A stretch of 64,000 nucleotides of DNA from NCBI RefSeq assembly GCF_014196055.1, contig NZ_JACICY010000008.1:55487-119486 (forward strand), in the 5' to 3' direction. The stretch is from Novosphingobium hassiacum (GTDB lineage: Bacteria > Pseudomonadota > Alphaproteobacteria > Sphingomonadales > Sphingomonadaceae). A program made the translations under genes and the position numbers. Each line of letters begins with the position of its first letter. Position 1 is the stretch's first letter. Below are positions 1-9,396 of the stretch, piece after piece. The notes under the pieces were generated by a model. It saw only the letters and a program-made list of their open reading frames with translations, searched no databases and was not told where the DNA came from.

Positions 1-68
1 ATGCGCTGACCGGCACCACCCCGCTGTACCGCGCCAATGCGCAGGTCCACAGACTTCGGACAGCCTGA
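1..68 (+). CDS. C-terminal end of a gene cut by the window edge (possibly flgN)
   Basis: The third frame is open from the window edge to a TGA at 66-68 and encodes 21 residues ending LYRANAQVHRLRTA. The next genes are a lytic transglycosylase, flhA and fliA, so a flagellar gene is likely. In related bacteria the export chaperone flgN often sits at this position, but 21 residues are too few to recognise a family. The assignment rests on context only. Confidence 0.3.
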   Translation, partial: ALTGTTPLYRANAQVHRLRTA

Positions 69-137
69 GCCATTTGGCACGGGCCTTGCTGAACACCTTC
101 CGTGAAGTCGCCATCGTGCGACCGGAAGGGATGAAGC

Positions 138-1037
138 GTGAGCTCCTACGACGTTACCGGTATTCCCAAGGTCCCCGCCCGCCCGGTAGTACCGAGCGGT
201 TCGCGGGCTGACGTGCGTGGCGCGATTGCAGGCGCGGCGCAGGCGACCGGCGCCGACTTCAATTACCTGATGGCGCAGGCCAAGCTCGAATCGAGCCTTG
301 ACCCGAGCGCTCGTGCGCGGACGTCGAGCGCCAGCGGGTTGTACCAGTTCACCGGCGATACCTGGCTGCGCACGCTCGACAAGCATGGTGTCGACCACGG
401 CCTCGGCTGGGCGAGCGAGATGATCCAGGGCGGATCGGTCCGCGATCCCGCTGCACGCCAGCAATTGCTGGCAATGCGCTTCGATCCGCAGGTCTCCGCG
501 CTGATGGCGGGTGAGCTTGCCAACGACAACAGCGCGTACCTCTCGGGCGTATTGGGCCGCCAGCCAGATCATGCCGAGTTGTATTTGGCGCACTTCTTCG
601 GTGCCGACGGTGCGGCCAAGTTCCTGATCGCATTAGGCAACGATCCCGCACAAAGCGCAGCAGGGATACTGCCTGCTGCAGCGGCGGCCAATCGATCCAC
701 GTTTTATGACGCGAGCGGCAATGTGCGCTCGGTCGGCGATGTCATGGGGGTCATCCGTTCGCGAATGGCGGGTGCGAACGAGGGCGCGAGCAGCGACGAC
801 GTATTGCAATGGGCGGCCTCGATGGGCGCTTCGCCCGGAGCGATGCAGCCCCGGTTCGCCGGCGGCCCGATCGCGCAGGAATTCCAGCACGCGGCTGCCG
901 GAAGCGGCAATGCGGTGCCGGTTCCGGCCACCTCGATGGCCGACACGCTGCGCCAGGCATTTTCATTGAACAATGGTGGCGCGGTTCCTGCACATGTCCG
1001 CCAGGCCTATGGCCGCCTCTCGGCGCTGGGGCTCTAA
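138..1037 (+). CDS. Lytic transglycosylase (SLT domain), flagellar locus
   Basis: The protein has 299 residues. The SLT fold starts near residue 30; AKLESSLDPSA (residues 48-58) carries the probable catalytic Glu51, followed by GLYQFTGDTW, the usual SLT motif. I chose the GTG start because GGAAGGG (124-130) lies 7 nt upstream; the nearby ATG at 131 is in another frame. There is no clear N-terminal signal peptide, so it may be exported by the flagellar machinery. Such enzymes cleave peptidoglycan to let the rod through. The stop lies 3 nt before flhA, which supports one transcription unit. The C-terminal third is low-complexity and unassigned. Confidence 0.8.
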   Translation: MSSYDVTGIPKVPARPVVPSGSRADVRGAIAGAAQATGADFNYLMAQAKLESSLDPSARARTSSASGLYQFTGDTWLRTLDKHGVDHGLGWASEMIQGGSVRDPAARQQLLAMRFDPQVSALMAGELANDNSAYLSGVLGRQPDHAELYLAHFFGADGAAKFLIALGNDPAQSAAGILPAAAAANRSTFYDASGNVRSVGDVMGVIRSRMAGANEGASSDDVLQWAASMGASPGAMQPRFAGGPIAQEFQHAAAGSGNAVPVPATSMADTLRQAFSLNNGGAVPAHVRQAYGRLSALGL

Positions 1038-1040
1038 GCG

Positions 1041-3137
1041 ATGCTCAAGCGCCTCGGCAATCCTGCCGCCTTTGCCCTGCCCGCCGGTGTCCTGACGCTG
1101 ATCGTGCTGATGGTCGTGCCGATCCCGGCGTTCATGCTCGACGTGTTCTTCGTGCTGAACATCGCGCTTTCGGTCGCGATCCTGATGGCGGCGATGAACG
1201 CGGAAAAGCCGCTGGATTTCTCCTCTTTCCCTTCCGTGCTGCTGTTCGCAACGCTGCTGCGGCTCGCGCTCAACGTGGCATCGACGCGCATCGTGCTGGT
1301 CAACGGCCACGAAGGCGGCGCGGCTGCAGGCCATGTGATCGAGGCGTTCGGCGAGTTCCTGATCGGCGGCAACTTCGCGGTCGGCCTGTTCGTGTTCATG
1401 ATCCTGATGATCATCAACATGATCGTGGTGACCAAGGGCGCCGGGCGCGTGTCGGAAGTTTCGGCGCGGTTCACACTCGATGCCTTGCCCGGCAAGCAGA
1501 TGGCGATCGACGCCGATCTGGCGGCGGGCCTGATGACCGGCGACGAGGCCAAGGCACGCCGCCGTGAAGTGGCGACAGAGGCCGATTTCTACGGTTCGAT
1601 GGATGGTTCGTCCAAGTTCGTGAAGGGCGACGCGATTGCCGCGTTGCTGATCCTGGGGGTCAACATCATCGCGGGCTTCTGCCTGGGCATGATCACTCAC
1701 GGGCTGACCGCCGCCCAATCGGCGCAGTTCTATATCACGTTGGCGGTGGGCGACGCGCTGGTGGCGCAGGTACCCTCGCTGCTGCTGTCGATCGCGGCTG
1801 CCGTCATCGTCACGCGGGTTTCGGACAGCCGCAACCTGACCGGACAGATCAGCGGGCAGTTTTCCAATCCCGCCATCTGGTTGCCGGTGACGATCGTGAT
1901 GAGCGCCGTCGCGGTGATCCCGGCGATGCCGCAGACTGTTTTCATGCCCGCCGCCGGGCTTTCGGGCTGGCTGTGGTGGACGCTGAAGAAGCGTGCTGCC
2001 CGTCCTGTCCCGGTCGTGATCGAAGCAGTGGAAGCGGTCGATCCGGGCCGCATCCTGCTCGACGAGGTCAGCGACCAAACACTGGTCACGGTCGAGATGG
2101 GCTATGGCCTGATCCATCTGGTCGATGAGCGGCGCGGGTCGCCGCTGGTCGCGCGGATCACCGGGGTGCGCAAGCAGTTGAGCCAGCAGTTCGGCTTCAT
2201 CGTGCCGCAGTTCCGGGTGCGAGACTCGCTCGAACTCGGCCCCAACTCCTACCGCATCCTGCTGGGCGGCGTGCCCATCGGCATTGCCGAAATGCGCCCC
2301 GACAAGGTACTGGCAATCGACGCTGGCGAGGCCAGCGCCGACCACGGCTTGCGCGGCGAAAAGACCCGCGACCCGAGTTTCGGCTGTCCTGCGATCTGGA
2401 TCGAGGCGGCGCAGCGCGACCTTGCCATCGCCGAGGGCTTCCTGACGGTCGATGCTAGCACGGTCATCGCGACGCACATCAATCAGGTACTGGGCGACCG
2501 GCCATCGGCACTGCTGGGGCCGGACGAGGTCAAGGCGATTCTCGATGCGGTCAAGGAGCGGTCAGCCGGACTGGTCGAGACGATCCACCCGCAGCCCATG
2601 TCGTTGGGCGCGCTCACCCGCCTGTTCCACGCGCTGCTGGATGACGGCATCTCCATCGCGCATCCGCTGCCGATCCTGTCGGCGCTGAGCCAGGCACTGC
2701 AGCAGACGACCGATCACGAACGGCTGGTGGACATGCTGCGTGCCGATCTTGGCGAGATGATCGTCGGGCGCATCTGCATGGCCGCCGACCGGCTGCCGGT
2801 GGTCACGCTCGAAGCGGGGCTGGAGCAGATGATCGTTGGCGGAATGCACGATCCTGCGACCGGGCAGCCCGTGATCGAGCCCGATCTGGCGCGTGGCATC
2901 GGCGAGCGCATCACTGGGATAATTGCCGAACGCGGGCCAGGAGCGCCGCCGATCGCGCTGATCGTTCAGCCGCGTGCGCGGCGTCCGCTCGCCGCATTGC
3001 TGCGCCTGCGCGCGCCGCAATGCCTGGTGCTGTCAATATCCGAACTGCCGCCATCACAGCCGATCGAGGTGATCGAAGTGATCGGTGGCGAAGCGCCCGA
3101 ACAACCAGTCCCGACTCTTGAGGGAATAGCTGCATGA
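1041..3137 (+). CDS. flhA: Flagellar type III export apparatus protein FlhA
   Basis: The protein has 698 residues, the usual FlhA length. Residues 1 to about 310 form the membrane half with several hydrophobic helices. The conserved FHIPEP-type segment appears as LRLALNVASTRIVL and GNFAVGLFVFMILMIINM, with the family loop VSARFTLDALPGKQMAID. The rest is the cytoplasmic domain that docks chaperone-substrate complexes at the export gate. The stop overlaps the fliA start (ATGA), indicating translational coupling. The gene is intact and the family is unmistakable. Confidence 0.97.
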   Translation: MLKRLGNPAAFALPAGVLTLIVLMVVPIPAFMLDVFFVLNIALSVAILMAAMNAEKPLDFSSFPSVLLFATLLRLALNVASTRIVLVNGHEGGAAAGHVIEAFGEFLIGGNFAVGLFVFMILMIINMIVVTKGAGRVSEVSARFTLDALPGKQMAIDADLAAGLMTGDEAKARRREVATEADFYGSMDGSSKFVKGDAIAALLILGVNIIAGFCLGMITHGLTAAQSAQFYITLAVGDALVAQVPSLLLSIAAAVIVTRVSDSRNLTGQISGQFSNPAIWLPVTIVMSAVAVIPAMPQTVFMPAAGLSGWLWWTLKKRAARPVPVVIEAVEAVDPGRILLDEVSDQTLVTVEMGYGLIHLVDERRGSPLVARITGVRKQLSQQFGFIVPQFRVRDSLELGPNSYRILLGGVPIGIAEMRPDKVLAIDAGEASADHGLRGEKTRDPSFGCPAIWIEAAQRDLAIAEGFLTVDASTVIATHINQVLGDRPSALLGPDEVKAILDAVKERSAGLVETIHPQPMSLGALTRLFHALLDDGISIAHPLPILSALSQALQQTTDHERLVDMLRADLGEMIVGRICMAADRLPVVTLEAGLEQMIVGGMHDPATGQPVIEPDLARGIGERITGIIAERGPGAPPIALIVQPRARRPLAALLRLRAPQCLVLSISELPPSQPIEVIEVIGGEAPEQPVPTLEGIAA

Positions 3138-3868
3138 AACACGATCCGCGCGGGTTTGCCGCCGCACAGGCCTATCGCAAGGACGAGGCCGCCGACCGCA
3201 TCCGCAGGTTTCTGCCGATGGTGAAGCGGCTGGCGTGGCACGTCCACGGGTCGGGCCGCTCGGGCATCGAGATGGAGGACCTGATCCAGTCTGGCCTTGT
3301 CGCGCTGACCGAATGTGCACAGCGCCATTCGGGGCCGACCGAAGACGGTTTTGCGGCTTACGCCAAGCTGCGCGTACGCGGGGCGATGGTCGATCTGGTG
3401 CGACGCTCGACGCCGTTGTCGCGCTCGGCCACCGAGCGACGGCGGGCCTTGCGCGAGAAAACTTCGACGCTGACGGCGGAACTTGGCCGGCCGCCCAACG
3501 ACGCGGAACTTGCAGCCGCGATGGGCTTGAGCGAGCGTGAGCTGGGCGATCAGCGCGCCGCAGATGAGCCGATGCGCTTCGAACACATCGACGAGGCCTA
3601 TTCGGACAGCAACAGTGCCTTCGCCGACGATCGCCCCGACAGCTTCGAGGTGCTCGCCGATCAGGAAATGCGCGGGGCGGTGGCGGGGGCGATCGGCGAA
3701 TTGCCCGAGCGGTTGCAGATGATCATCCAGCTCTATTTCGTCGAGGAACTCAACCTTGCCGAGATCGCCGAAGTGTTGGGCGTAAGCATCCCGCGCGTAC
3801 ACCAGCTGAAGGCGCAGGCGCTGGAGAAGCTGAGAGCCGGGCTGGGCGAGGGGTACGATATTTTGTGA
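3134..3868 (+). CDS. fliA: Flagellar sigma factor sigma-28 (FliA)
   Basis: The protein has 244 residues. It has sigma-70 region 2 near residues 30-90 (VKRLAWHVHGSGRSGIEMEDLIQSG reads as the core-binding and -10 region), region 3 in the middle, and region 4 near residues 185-240 with the helix-turn-helix LNLAEIAEVLGVSIPRVHQLK. FliA directs RNA polymerase to late flagellar promoters and is usually held by the anti-sigma factor FlgM, which is not in this window. The start overlaps flhA by 4 nt. It appears to be the last gene of the flagellar unit here. Confidence 0.95.
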   Translation: MKHDPRGFAAAQAYRKDEAADRIRRFLPMVKRLAWHVHGSGRSGIEMEDLIQSGLVALTECAQRHSGPTEDGFAAYAKLRVRGAMVDLVRRSTPLSRSATERRRALREKTSTLTAELGRPPNDAELAAAMGLSERELGDQRAADEPMRFEHIDEAYSDSNSAFADDRPDSFEVLADQEMRGAVAGAIGELPERLQMIIQLYFVEELNLAEIAEVLGVSIPRVHQLKAQALEKLRAGLGEGYDIL

Positions 3869-3934
3869 GGCGTGACGCTTGCCAAGACTTTGATGCCGGT
3901 TTAGCCGACCAGTTAAGGTTTGGGGAGAAGCGGC

Positions 3935-4915
3935 ATGGCGTTCACGACACGGATTACGCAGATGCTCGGGATCGAGCATCCGATCGTGCAAGGCGGCATG
4001 ATGAATGTCGGCTATGCAGAGCTGGCGGCGGCGGTGTCCGAAGCGGGAGGGCTTGGCATCATCACCGCGCTGACGCAGCCAACGCCCGACAAACTGCGCG
4101 AGGAAATCGAGCGGACGCGGGCGCTGACGTCCAAGCCGTTCGGGGTCAACATGACCGTGTTCCCGACGATCAATTCGCCCGACTACAAGGCTTATGCGCA
4201 GGCGATCATCGACAGCGGGGTCAAGATCCTTGAAACCGCCGGCACGCAAGCCGTGCGCGAGATCTGGGAGATGGTGAAGCCCCATGGCGTGACGGTGCTG
4301 CACAAGTGCACCGCCGTGCGCCACGCGCTGTCGGCAGAGCGCGCGGGCTGCGACATCGTTTCGATCGACGGCTTCGAATGCGCAGGGCATCCGGGTGAGG
4401 ACGATATTCCGGGCCTGATCCTGATTCCGGCGGCGGCGGACCAGGTGAAGATACCCCTGCTGGCCTCGGGCGGATTCGGCGACGGGCGCGGGCTGGTTGC
4501 GGCGCTTTCGCTTGGCGCGGAAGGCATCAACATGGGCACGCGGTTCTGCGCGACGGTCGAGGCGCCGATCCACGACAATGTGAAGCAGGCCTACTTGGAC
4601 AACGACGAGCGCGGCAGTTTCCTGATCTTCCGCAACTTCAAGAACACTGCGCGGGTGGGGCGCAGCGCGGTTTCGGAAGAGGTCGTGCGCCGTCTGGCGC
4701 AGCCCGATGCGAAGTTCGAGGACGTGGCCGAACTGGTCAACGGGCGCGCGGGCAAGCAGTTGCTCGAGACAGGCGACATGTCGCAGGGCGTGTTCTGGGC
4801 GGGCATGGTGCAGGGGTTGATCCACGACGTGCCGACCTGCGCTGAGTTGATCGAGCGGATCATCGGCGACGCAGAGGCGATCGTCAGGCAGCGGCTGGGC
4901 GGTTTCCTGAGCTGA
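3935..4915 (+). CDS. Nitronate monooxygenase-family flavoprotein
   Basis: The protein has 326 residues and a TIM-barrel NMO/2-nitropropane dioxygenase pattern: IEHPIVQGGMMNVGYAELAAAVSEAGGLGII at the N-terminus, the internal SIDGFECAGHPGE and LLASGGFGDGRGLVAALSLGAEGINMGTRF. These residues bind FMN. I chose ATG 3935 because GGGGAGAAG ends 4 nt upstream; a TTG 15 nt earlier has no such site. It probably oxidises alkyl nitronates, but the family also includes enoyl reductases and the substrate cannot be read from sequence. It stands alone, 66 nt after fliA. Confidence 0.85.
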   Translation: MAFTTRITQMLGIEHPIVQGGMMNVGYAELAAAVSEAGGLGIITALTQPTPDKLREEIERTRALTSKPFGVNMTVFPTINSPDYKAYAQAIIDSGVKILETAGTQAVREIWEMVKPHGVTVLHKCTAVRHALSAERAGCDIVSIDGFECAGHPGEDDIPGLILIPAAADQVKIPLLASGGFGDGRGLVAALSLGAEGINMGTRFCATVEAPIHDNVKQAYLDNDERGSFLIFRNFKNTARVGRSAVSEEVVRRLAQPDAKFEDVAELVNGRAGKQLLETGDMSQGVFWAGMVQGLIHDVPTCAELIERIIGDAEAIVRQRLGGFLS

Positions 4916-5025
4916 TCACAACAAAAATTTTGGGATTGATGCCAGCGGGTTAGGATCTGTTGACGACGGACGTGCGCTTGCATTGCGCGATGTGACGATT
5001 TCAGTTGGGCGCAGGAGGACTTCTT

Positions 5026-6555
5026 GTGCGCAACCTGAAATCGAAGCGGCTCGGGTTTGTGAGCCTTGTTGCCGTGTTGCTGGCTAATCCGGCGCTGGCA
5101 TCGACGCTGATCACCGGAGCGACGGTGTACGACGGGTCGGGCGCGGCGGGCAGGCAGGCGTCGGTCAGGGTGGACGGTGATCGCATCGTTGCTGTCGGCA
5201 AGCTGAGGCCACGCAAGGGCGAGGGGGTGATTGCGGGCGATGGGCTGGTGCTCGCGCCCGGATTCATCGATGCGCACAGCCACCACGATCGCGGCGACTA
5301 CGCCGACCGCTCGATGCCGCTGCTGCTGGCGCAAGGGGTGACGACGATCGTCATCGGGCAGGATGGCGAGAGCGCGGGGGCGTTTGCAGAGCTGGCGGGC
5401 AAGTTTGCGCAGCGCCCGGCGGCGATCAACGTGGCGTCGTACACCGGGCACGGGCACTTGCGCGACGTGGTGATGGGCAAGGACTACAAGCGCACCGCAA
5501 CGGCTGCCGAAGTTGCCACGATGCAGGGGCTGCTGGCTGCCGACATCGAGGCGGGGTCGCTGGGACTTTCGACGGGGCTGGAGTACGATCCGGGGATCTA
5601 TTCGGCCCATGAAGAGCTGCTGTCGCTAGCGCGGACGGCGGCGGCGGGTGGTGGACGCTACATCAGCCACATGCGCAACGAGGACGTGACGTTCGACGCG
5701 GCGCTGGATGAACTGCTCGACCTTGGCGAGAAGACCGGAATTCCGGTGCAGGTCTCGCACATGAAGCTGGGGCTGGTCGATCGCTGGGGCGGGGCAAAGG
5801 CGGTGCTGGCCAAGCTCGACGCGGCCCGCGCGCGCGGGATCAAGGTGACCGCGGACGTCTATCCATACGAATACTGGCAATCGACGCTGACCGTGCTGTT
5901 TCCCAAGCGCGACTTCACCGATCTGGCGGCGGCGCGCTATGCCTTGCAGCACCTGACCACGCCCGAGGGCATGTTGCTCGGGTTTTACGCGCCCGATCCG
6001 TCGCTGGTGGGCAAGACGATTGCCCAAGTGGCGGCGGCGCGGGGTGAGGACCCGGCAGTGACGTATCTGTCGCTGATCCAGGTGGCCGAGGCGTGGAAGC
6101 TGGCGAACCCCGACAAGGGCCGCGCCGAGGCGGTGATCGGGACCGCGATGGACCCGCGTGACGTGGCCGACTTCATCGCCTGGGACCACAGCGTGATCTG
6201 TTCGGACGGAATGATCGGATCGCGCCATCCGCGCGGCGCGGGCGCGTTCGCCAAGATCCTGCGGCTCTATGTGCGTGACCAGAAGCGGCTGACGCTGGCG
6301 CAGGCGATCCACAAGATGACCGCGCAAACCGCCGAGCAACTCGGGATTGCGGGGCGCGGGCTGATCCGCAAGGGCTTCAGCGCGGATCTGGTGCTGTTCG
6401 ATCCCGACGCGGTGACCGACAATGCCACGGTCGAAGCCCCGGGTGCGATGGCGCAGGGCGTGGCGATGGTCATGGTCAATGGCGTGGTCGTGGCGGACAA
6501 GAGTGGGGCCATGGCGTCCTATCCCGGCAGGTTCCTGCGGCGGGGCGTGCAGTGA
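5026..6555 (+). CDS. Exported D-aminoacylase / N-acyl-D-amino-acid deacylase-like amidohydrolase
   Basis: The protein has 509 residues from the GTG at 5026, preceded by AGGAGG at 5013-5018. It begins with a Sec signal (RLGFVSLVAVLLANPALA). The mature part is an amidohydrolase: the metal motif PGFIDAHSHHD, VSHMK in the middle, and a late CSDGMIGSRHPRGAGAF segment typical of D-aminoacylases. The enzymes hydrolyse N-acyl-D-amino acids or D-residue dipeptides; the signal peptide places this one in the periplasm. The stop overlaps the racemase start. Substrate is inferred from family and neighbours. It could equally be a dipeptidase of the same superfamily. Confidence 0.82.
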   Translation: MRNLKSKRLGFVSLVAVLLANPALASTLITGATVYDGSGAAGRQASVRVDGDRIVAVGKLRPRKGEGVIAGDGLVLAPGFIDAHSHHDRGDYADRSMPLLLAQGVTTIVIGQDGESAGAFAELAGKFAQRPAAINVASYTGHGHLRDVVMGKDYKRTATAAEVATMQGLLAADIEAGSLGLSTGLEYDPGIYSAHEELLSLARTAAAGGGRYISHMRNEDVTFDAALDELLDLGEKTGIPVQVSHMKLGLVDRWGGAKAVLAKLDAARARGIKVTADVYPYEYWQSTLTVLFPKRDFTDLAAARYALQHLTTPEGMLLGFYAPDPSLVGKTIAQVAAARGEDPAVTYLSLIQVAEAWKLANPDKGRAEAVIGTAMDPRDVADFIAWDHSVICSDGMIGSRHPRGAGAFAKILRLYVRDQKRLTLAQAIHKMTAQTAEQLGIAGRGLIRKGFSADLVLFDPDAVTDNATVEAPGAMAQGVAMVMVNGVVVADKSGAMASYPGRFLRRGVQ

Positions 6556-7835
6556 TGCAGCGGCGGGCGTTTCTGGGTGGGGGGGCGGGGCTAGTTAGTT
6601 TGGCCGCCAGTCGCGCGGTGGCGGCACCCATCCTGTCGTCGACGAACTACGGGCTTACCCCCGCTAAAGCCGCGCGGGGCAATGGCTGGATCGAGGTGGA
6701 TGCAGCGGCTTTCGAGGCCAATATCGATGCAGTGCGTGCCGACATCGGGACGGCACGGCTGGCGGCGGTGATGAAGGCCGATGCTTATGGCAATGGCATC
6801 GCGTTGTTGATCCCTTCGATCATTGCGAAGCGCGTGACCGACGTCGCAATCACCTCGAACGAGGAAGCGCGGGTTGCACGTGCGCTGGGCTATCGCGGAC
6901 GGCTGTTGCGCATCCGGACGGCGACGTCCGAGGAAATGGAGGACGGGTTCCGCTTCGGGGTCGAGGAGACTGTGGGCAATCCCGAGGTGGCCGCGCGGCT
7001 GGAGCAGATGTGGCGCAAACGGTCGCCCAAGCGGCGGTTACCGGTGCATCTGGCGCTGAACGCGGGCGGCATGTCGCGCAACGGGGTCGAGCTCTCGACG
7101 CCTTATGGCAAAGCCGAGGCACGTGCTTTGCTTGGGCATCCGTCGCTGCACATTGTGGGCGCGATGACGCATTATCCAAGCGAGGAAGAGGGCGATATCC
7201 TCGGCCAGCTTGCGCGGTATCACGAGGATCTGGCGTGGTTGCAGGGCGAGGGTCTGACGACGGCGGGGCTGGTGCGGCATACCGCGAATACGTTCGCGAC
7301 GGTGAAACATCCGGCGACGCGGCTCGACATGGTGCGCGTCGGCGGGGCGATCTATGGCGATCCGGGGTCGGTCAAGACAGAGCGCTTCGTGCAGACGATG
7401 TCGATCAAGTCGCGCGTGGCTGCGGTCAATCATTACCCGGCGGGGCAGACGGTGGCCTATGACCGGACGTACCGGCTGGAGCGGGAGAGCTGGCTGGCGA
7501 ACATTCCGCTCGGCTATTCGGACGGCTACCGGCGCGGCTTCAGCCATGCCAACCGGCCCGAGTTTGCAGCTGAGGGGCGCAATCGCAGCGAAGTGCTGAT
7601 CGGGGCCGCGCGGTTCCCGATCGTCGGGCGGGTGACGATGAACACGCTGATGGTGGATGTGACCGGCATGCAGGACAAGGTGCGGCTCGACGACGAGGTG
7701 GTGCTGTTCGGTGCGCAGGGGGCGGCGCGGATTGCGCAAGCCGAGTTCGAGGCGAACGGTTCGGCCTATGCGCCCGAGATGCTGGCTGTGCTGGGGGCGA
7801 CTTTGCCACGCGTGCTAAAGGAGCGGGCGCGATGA
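6555..7835 (+). CDS. Tat-exported alanine racemase / broad-spectrum amino acid racemase
   Basis: The protein has 426 residues. The N-terminus MQRRAFLGGGAGLVSLAASRAVA looks like a twin-arginine signal, which fits a PLP enzyme folded before export. The Alr fold follows: AVMKADAYGNG carries the PLP lysine (Lys74), and QTVAYDRTY carries the opposite catalytic tyrosine (Tyr302). VGRVTMNTLMVDVT is also a family motif. Export marks it as the periplasmic Bsr/Alr type rather than the cell-wall enzyme. ATG 6555 shares one base with the upstream stop; GTG 6552 is an alternative. It sits between a D-aminoacylase and a cyanophycinase-like gene in one operon. Confidence 0.85.
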   Translation: MQRRAFLGGGAGLVSLAASRAVAAPILSSTNYGLTPAKAARGNGWIEVDAAAFEANIDAVRADIGTARLAAVMKADAYGNGIALLIPSIIAKRVTDVAITSNEEARVARALGYRGRLLRIRTATSEEMEDGFRFGVEETVGNPEVAARLEQMWRKRSPKRRLPVHLALNAGGMSRNGVELSTPYGKAEARALLGHPSLHIVGAMTHYPSEEEGDILGQLARYHEDLAWLQGEGLTTAGLVRHTANTFATVKHPATRLDMVRVGGAIYGDPGSVKTERFVQTMSIKSRVAAVNHYPAGQTVAYDRTYRLERESWLANIPLGYSDGYRRGFSHANRPEFAAEGRNRSEVLIGAARFPIVGRVTMNTLMVDVTGMQDKVRLDDEVVLFGAQGAARIAQAEFEANGSAYAPEMLAVLGATLPRVLKERAR

Positions 7836-8836
7836 TCTTGCGGCTATGGGTCGCGTTGCTGGCACTGCTCATGCCGCTGGCCGCGCATGCCACGCCCGAC
7901 GGCTATACGCGCTATTTCATCGGCGATCGCGCCGCGCCGACCCCGGGTAAACGCGCGCCGGGGTTGTTGCTGTCGGGCGGCGGCGACTGGGACCTAGGCG
8001 CGTTCCGGTGGTTTACGGCCAAGGCGGGGCACGGACACATCGTGCTGCTGCGCGCGTCGCAGGGGCCGGAACTGGGTGAGGAGTTCATGAACGTCGTTGG
8101 CGGGGTTGCCTCGGTCGAGACGTTCGTGTTCGACGACCGCAAGGCCGCTTACGATCCGCGCATCCTTTCGGCGCTGGAGAAGGCCGATGGCGTGTTTCTG
8201 GCAGGGGGTGATCAGTCGCGCTATGTCCGGTTCTGGCAGGCCACGCCGCTGTCCGCGCTGATCGACAGGCTGGCGAAGGATCGCCCGATCGGGGGCACGA
8301 GCGCAGGGTTGGCGATCATGGGCTGGAACGGCTACGGCGCGTTCGGCGATGACGGGATCACTACGCCCGAGGCGCTGGCCAATCCGGTCGGGCCAGCGGT
8401 CACGGTCGTGGGCGATTTCCTGCACCTGCCGCACATGCAGCGGATATTCACGGACTCCCATTTCATGATCCGCAATCGGATGGGGCGGCTGATCGCGTTT
8501 CTGGCCAAGGTGCGGATGACGGGTTCGCGAACGGTGGTTGGGCTGGGTGTCGACGAGAAGGCGTCGTTGGTGGTCGAGGCCGATGGCATGGCGCGGTTGA
8601 TGGCACCTGCTGGGACTTATGCCTGGCTGGTCGAGCCATCGGGCTTACCGGCAAAGGCGCAGCTGGGCGAGCCGCTGGATTATCCGGCGGTGCGCATCAC
8701 CGGGATCGGTCCAGGTAGTGCCATCGACTTGCGCCGTCTGAAGGTCTCAGGCGCTGCATTCTCGGGCGTCGCGAAAGTCAGCGGCGGGGTGCTTACTGGA
8801 GTTCCGGTGCCGCCCGCTCAGTCGATCACGAGGTAG
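7832..8836 (+). CDS. Cyanophycinase-like serine peptidase (family S51), exported
   Basis: The protein has 334 residues with an N-terminal signal (LRLWVALLALLMPLAAHA). The S51 nucleophile motif is GGTSAGLAIMG with Ser157, preceded by GVFLAGGDQSRYVRFW, typical of cyanophycinases. Relatives cleave beta-Asp-Arg or other Asp/isoaspartyl bonds. The start overlaps the racemase stop (ATGA), so three exported enzymes are translationally coupled. The C-terminal 90 residues carry a beta-rich extension. The 3' end overlaps the convergent lipoprotein gene by 19 nt. True cyanophycin need not be the substrate; an Asp-containing peptide is equally possible. Confidence 0.83.
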   Translation: MILRLWVALLALLMPLAAHATPDGYTRYFIGDRAAPTPGKRAPGLLLSGGGDWDLGAFRWFTAKAGHGHIVLLRASQGPELGEEFMNVVGGVASVETFVFDDRKAAYDPRILSALEKADGVFLAGGDQSRYVRFWQATPLSALIDRLAKDRPIGGTSAGLAIMGWNGYGAFGDDGITTPEALANPVGPAVTVVGDFLHLPHMQRIFTDSHFMIRNRMGRLIAFLAKVRMTGSRTVVGLGVDEKASLVVEADGMARLMAPAGTYAWLVEPSGLPAKAQLGEPLDYPAVRITGIGPGSAIDLRRLKVSGAAFSGVAKVSGGVLTGVPVPPAQSITR

Positions 8837-9396
8837 TATCCTGCCGAGGCATCGGTCGGATTGCGCAGGACGATCTCGAAGCGGCCGCTGTAGAGCGGGG
8901 TCCACGTGCACTGGCGGTTGCGCGCCTTGGCGGGCGGGCAGACCGGCTTTGCCTCGCCGTCGAGCACGGTGAAGTCGAGGCCTTCCTGTCCGGGCGTGGC
9001 GACGGCAACGCGCGCGGCGCGGCCGCCGTCGAACAGTTGCGGCAGGCGGACGGTAGAGCCGGGGTTCAGCATTCCGGATTTGTAGGCTGGGCCGAGCACG
9101 CGACCACGATAGGGCGGGGTCTGCGGCATTTCTGCCTTGGCGCGCCAGCTTGCGAGCGGATCAGCAATGCCCTCGGCCGGATGGGCGCCGAGGCTATCGA
9201 GCGCGGCGAGATACTGGCCGAGGCGGCGGGGATTGTCCTGCGCTGCGTCGGCTTGCGCCAACAGTTGCGCGACGGCTCCGGTCGGCTCCATCGGATCGTA
9301 GGTGATTGCGACGGCAGGGGCTTCGGTGGGCTTCATCGCGCAGCTGCCCGCAAGTGAGGCGGCAAGGCAGGCGAGCAGTGTTGCGGATGGCTTCAT
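8818..9396 (-). CDS. Lipoprotein of unknown function, third gene of a two-component operon
   Basis: The protein has 192 residues and starts with MKPSATLLACLAASLAGSC, a lipoprotein signal with Cys19 as the likely lipidated residue. The mature part is rich in Ala/Pro with a C-terminal beta segment (GRFEIVLRNPTDASAGYYLVID). I recognise no family. Its ATG overlaps the stop of the histidine kinase by 4 nt, so it is co-translated with the kinase and regulator and could be an accessory of the sensor. This link is an inference from spacing. Confidence 0.7.
   Translation of the reverse strand: MKPSATLLACLAASLAGSCAMKPTEAPAVAITYDPMEPTGAVAQLLAQADAAQDNPRRLGQYLAALDSLGAHPAEGIADPLASWRAKAEMPQTPPYRGRVLGPAYKSGMLNPGSTVRLPQLFDGGRAARVAVATPGQEGLDFTVLDGEAKPVCPPAKARNRQCTWTPLYSGRFEIVLRNPTDASAGYYLVID

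Noticed and set aside
963..2477. Long open frame on the minus strand across flhA
   Set aside because: It is antisense to an unmistakable flhA and its translation is Arg/His/Gln-rich low-complexity, as expected from an opposite frame of a GC-rich gene.
2966..4825. Minus-strand open frame across fliA and the nitronate monooxygenase gene
   Set aside because: It covers two clear genes on the other strand and matches no family; composition is that of a shadow frame.
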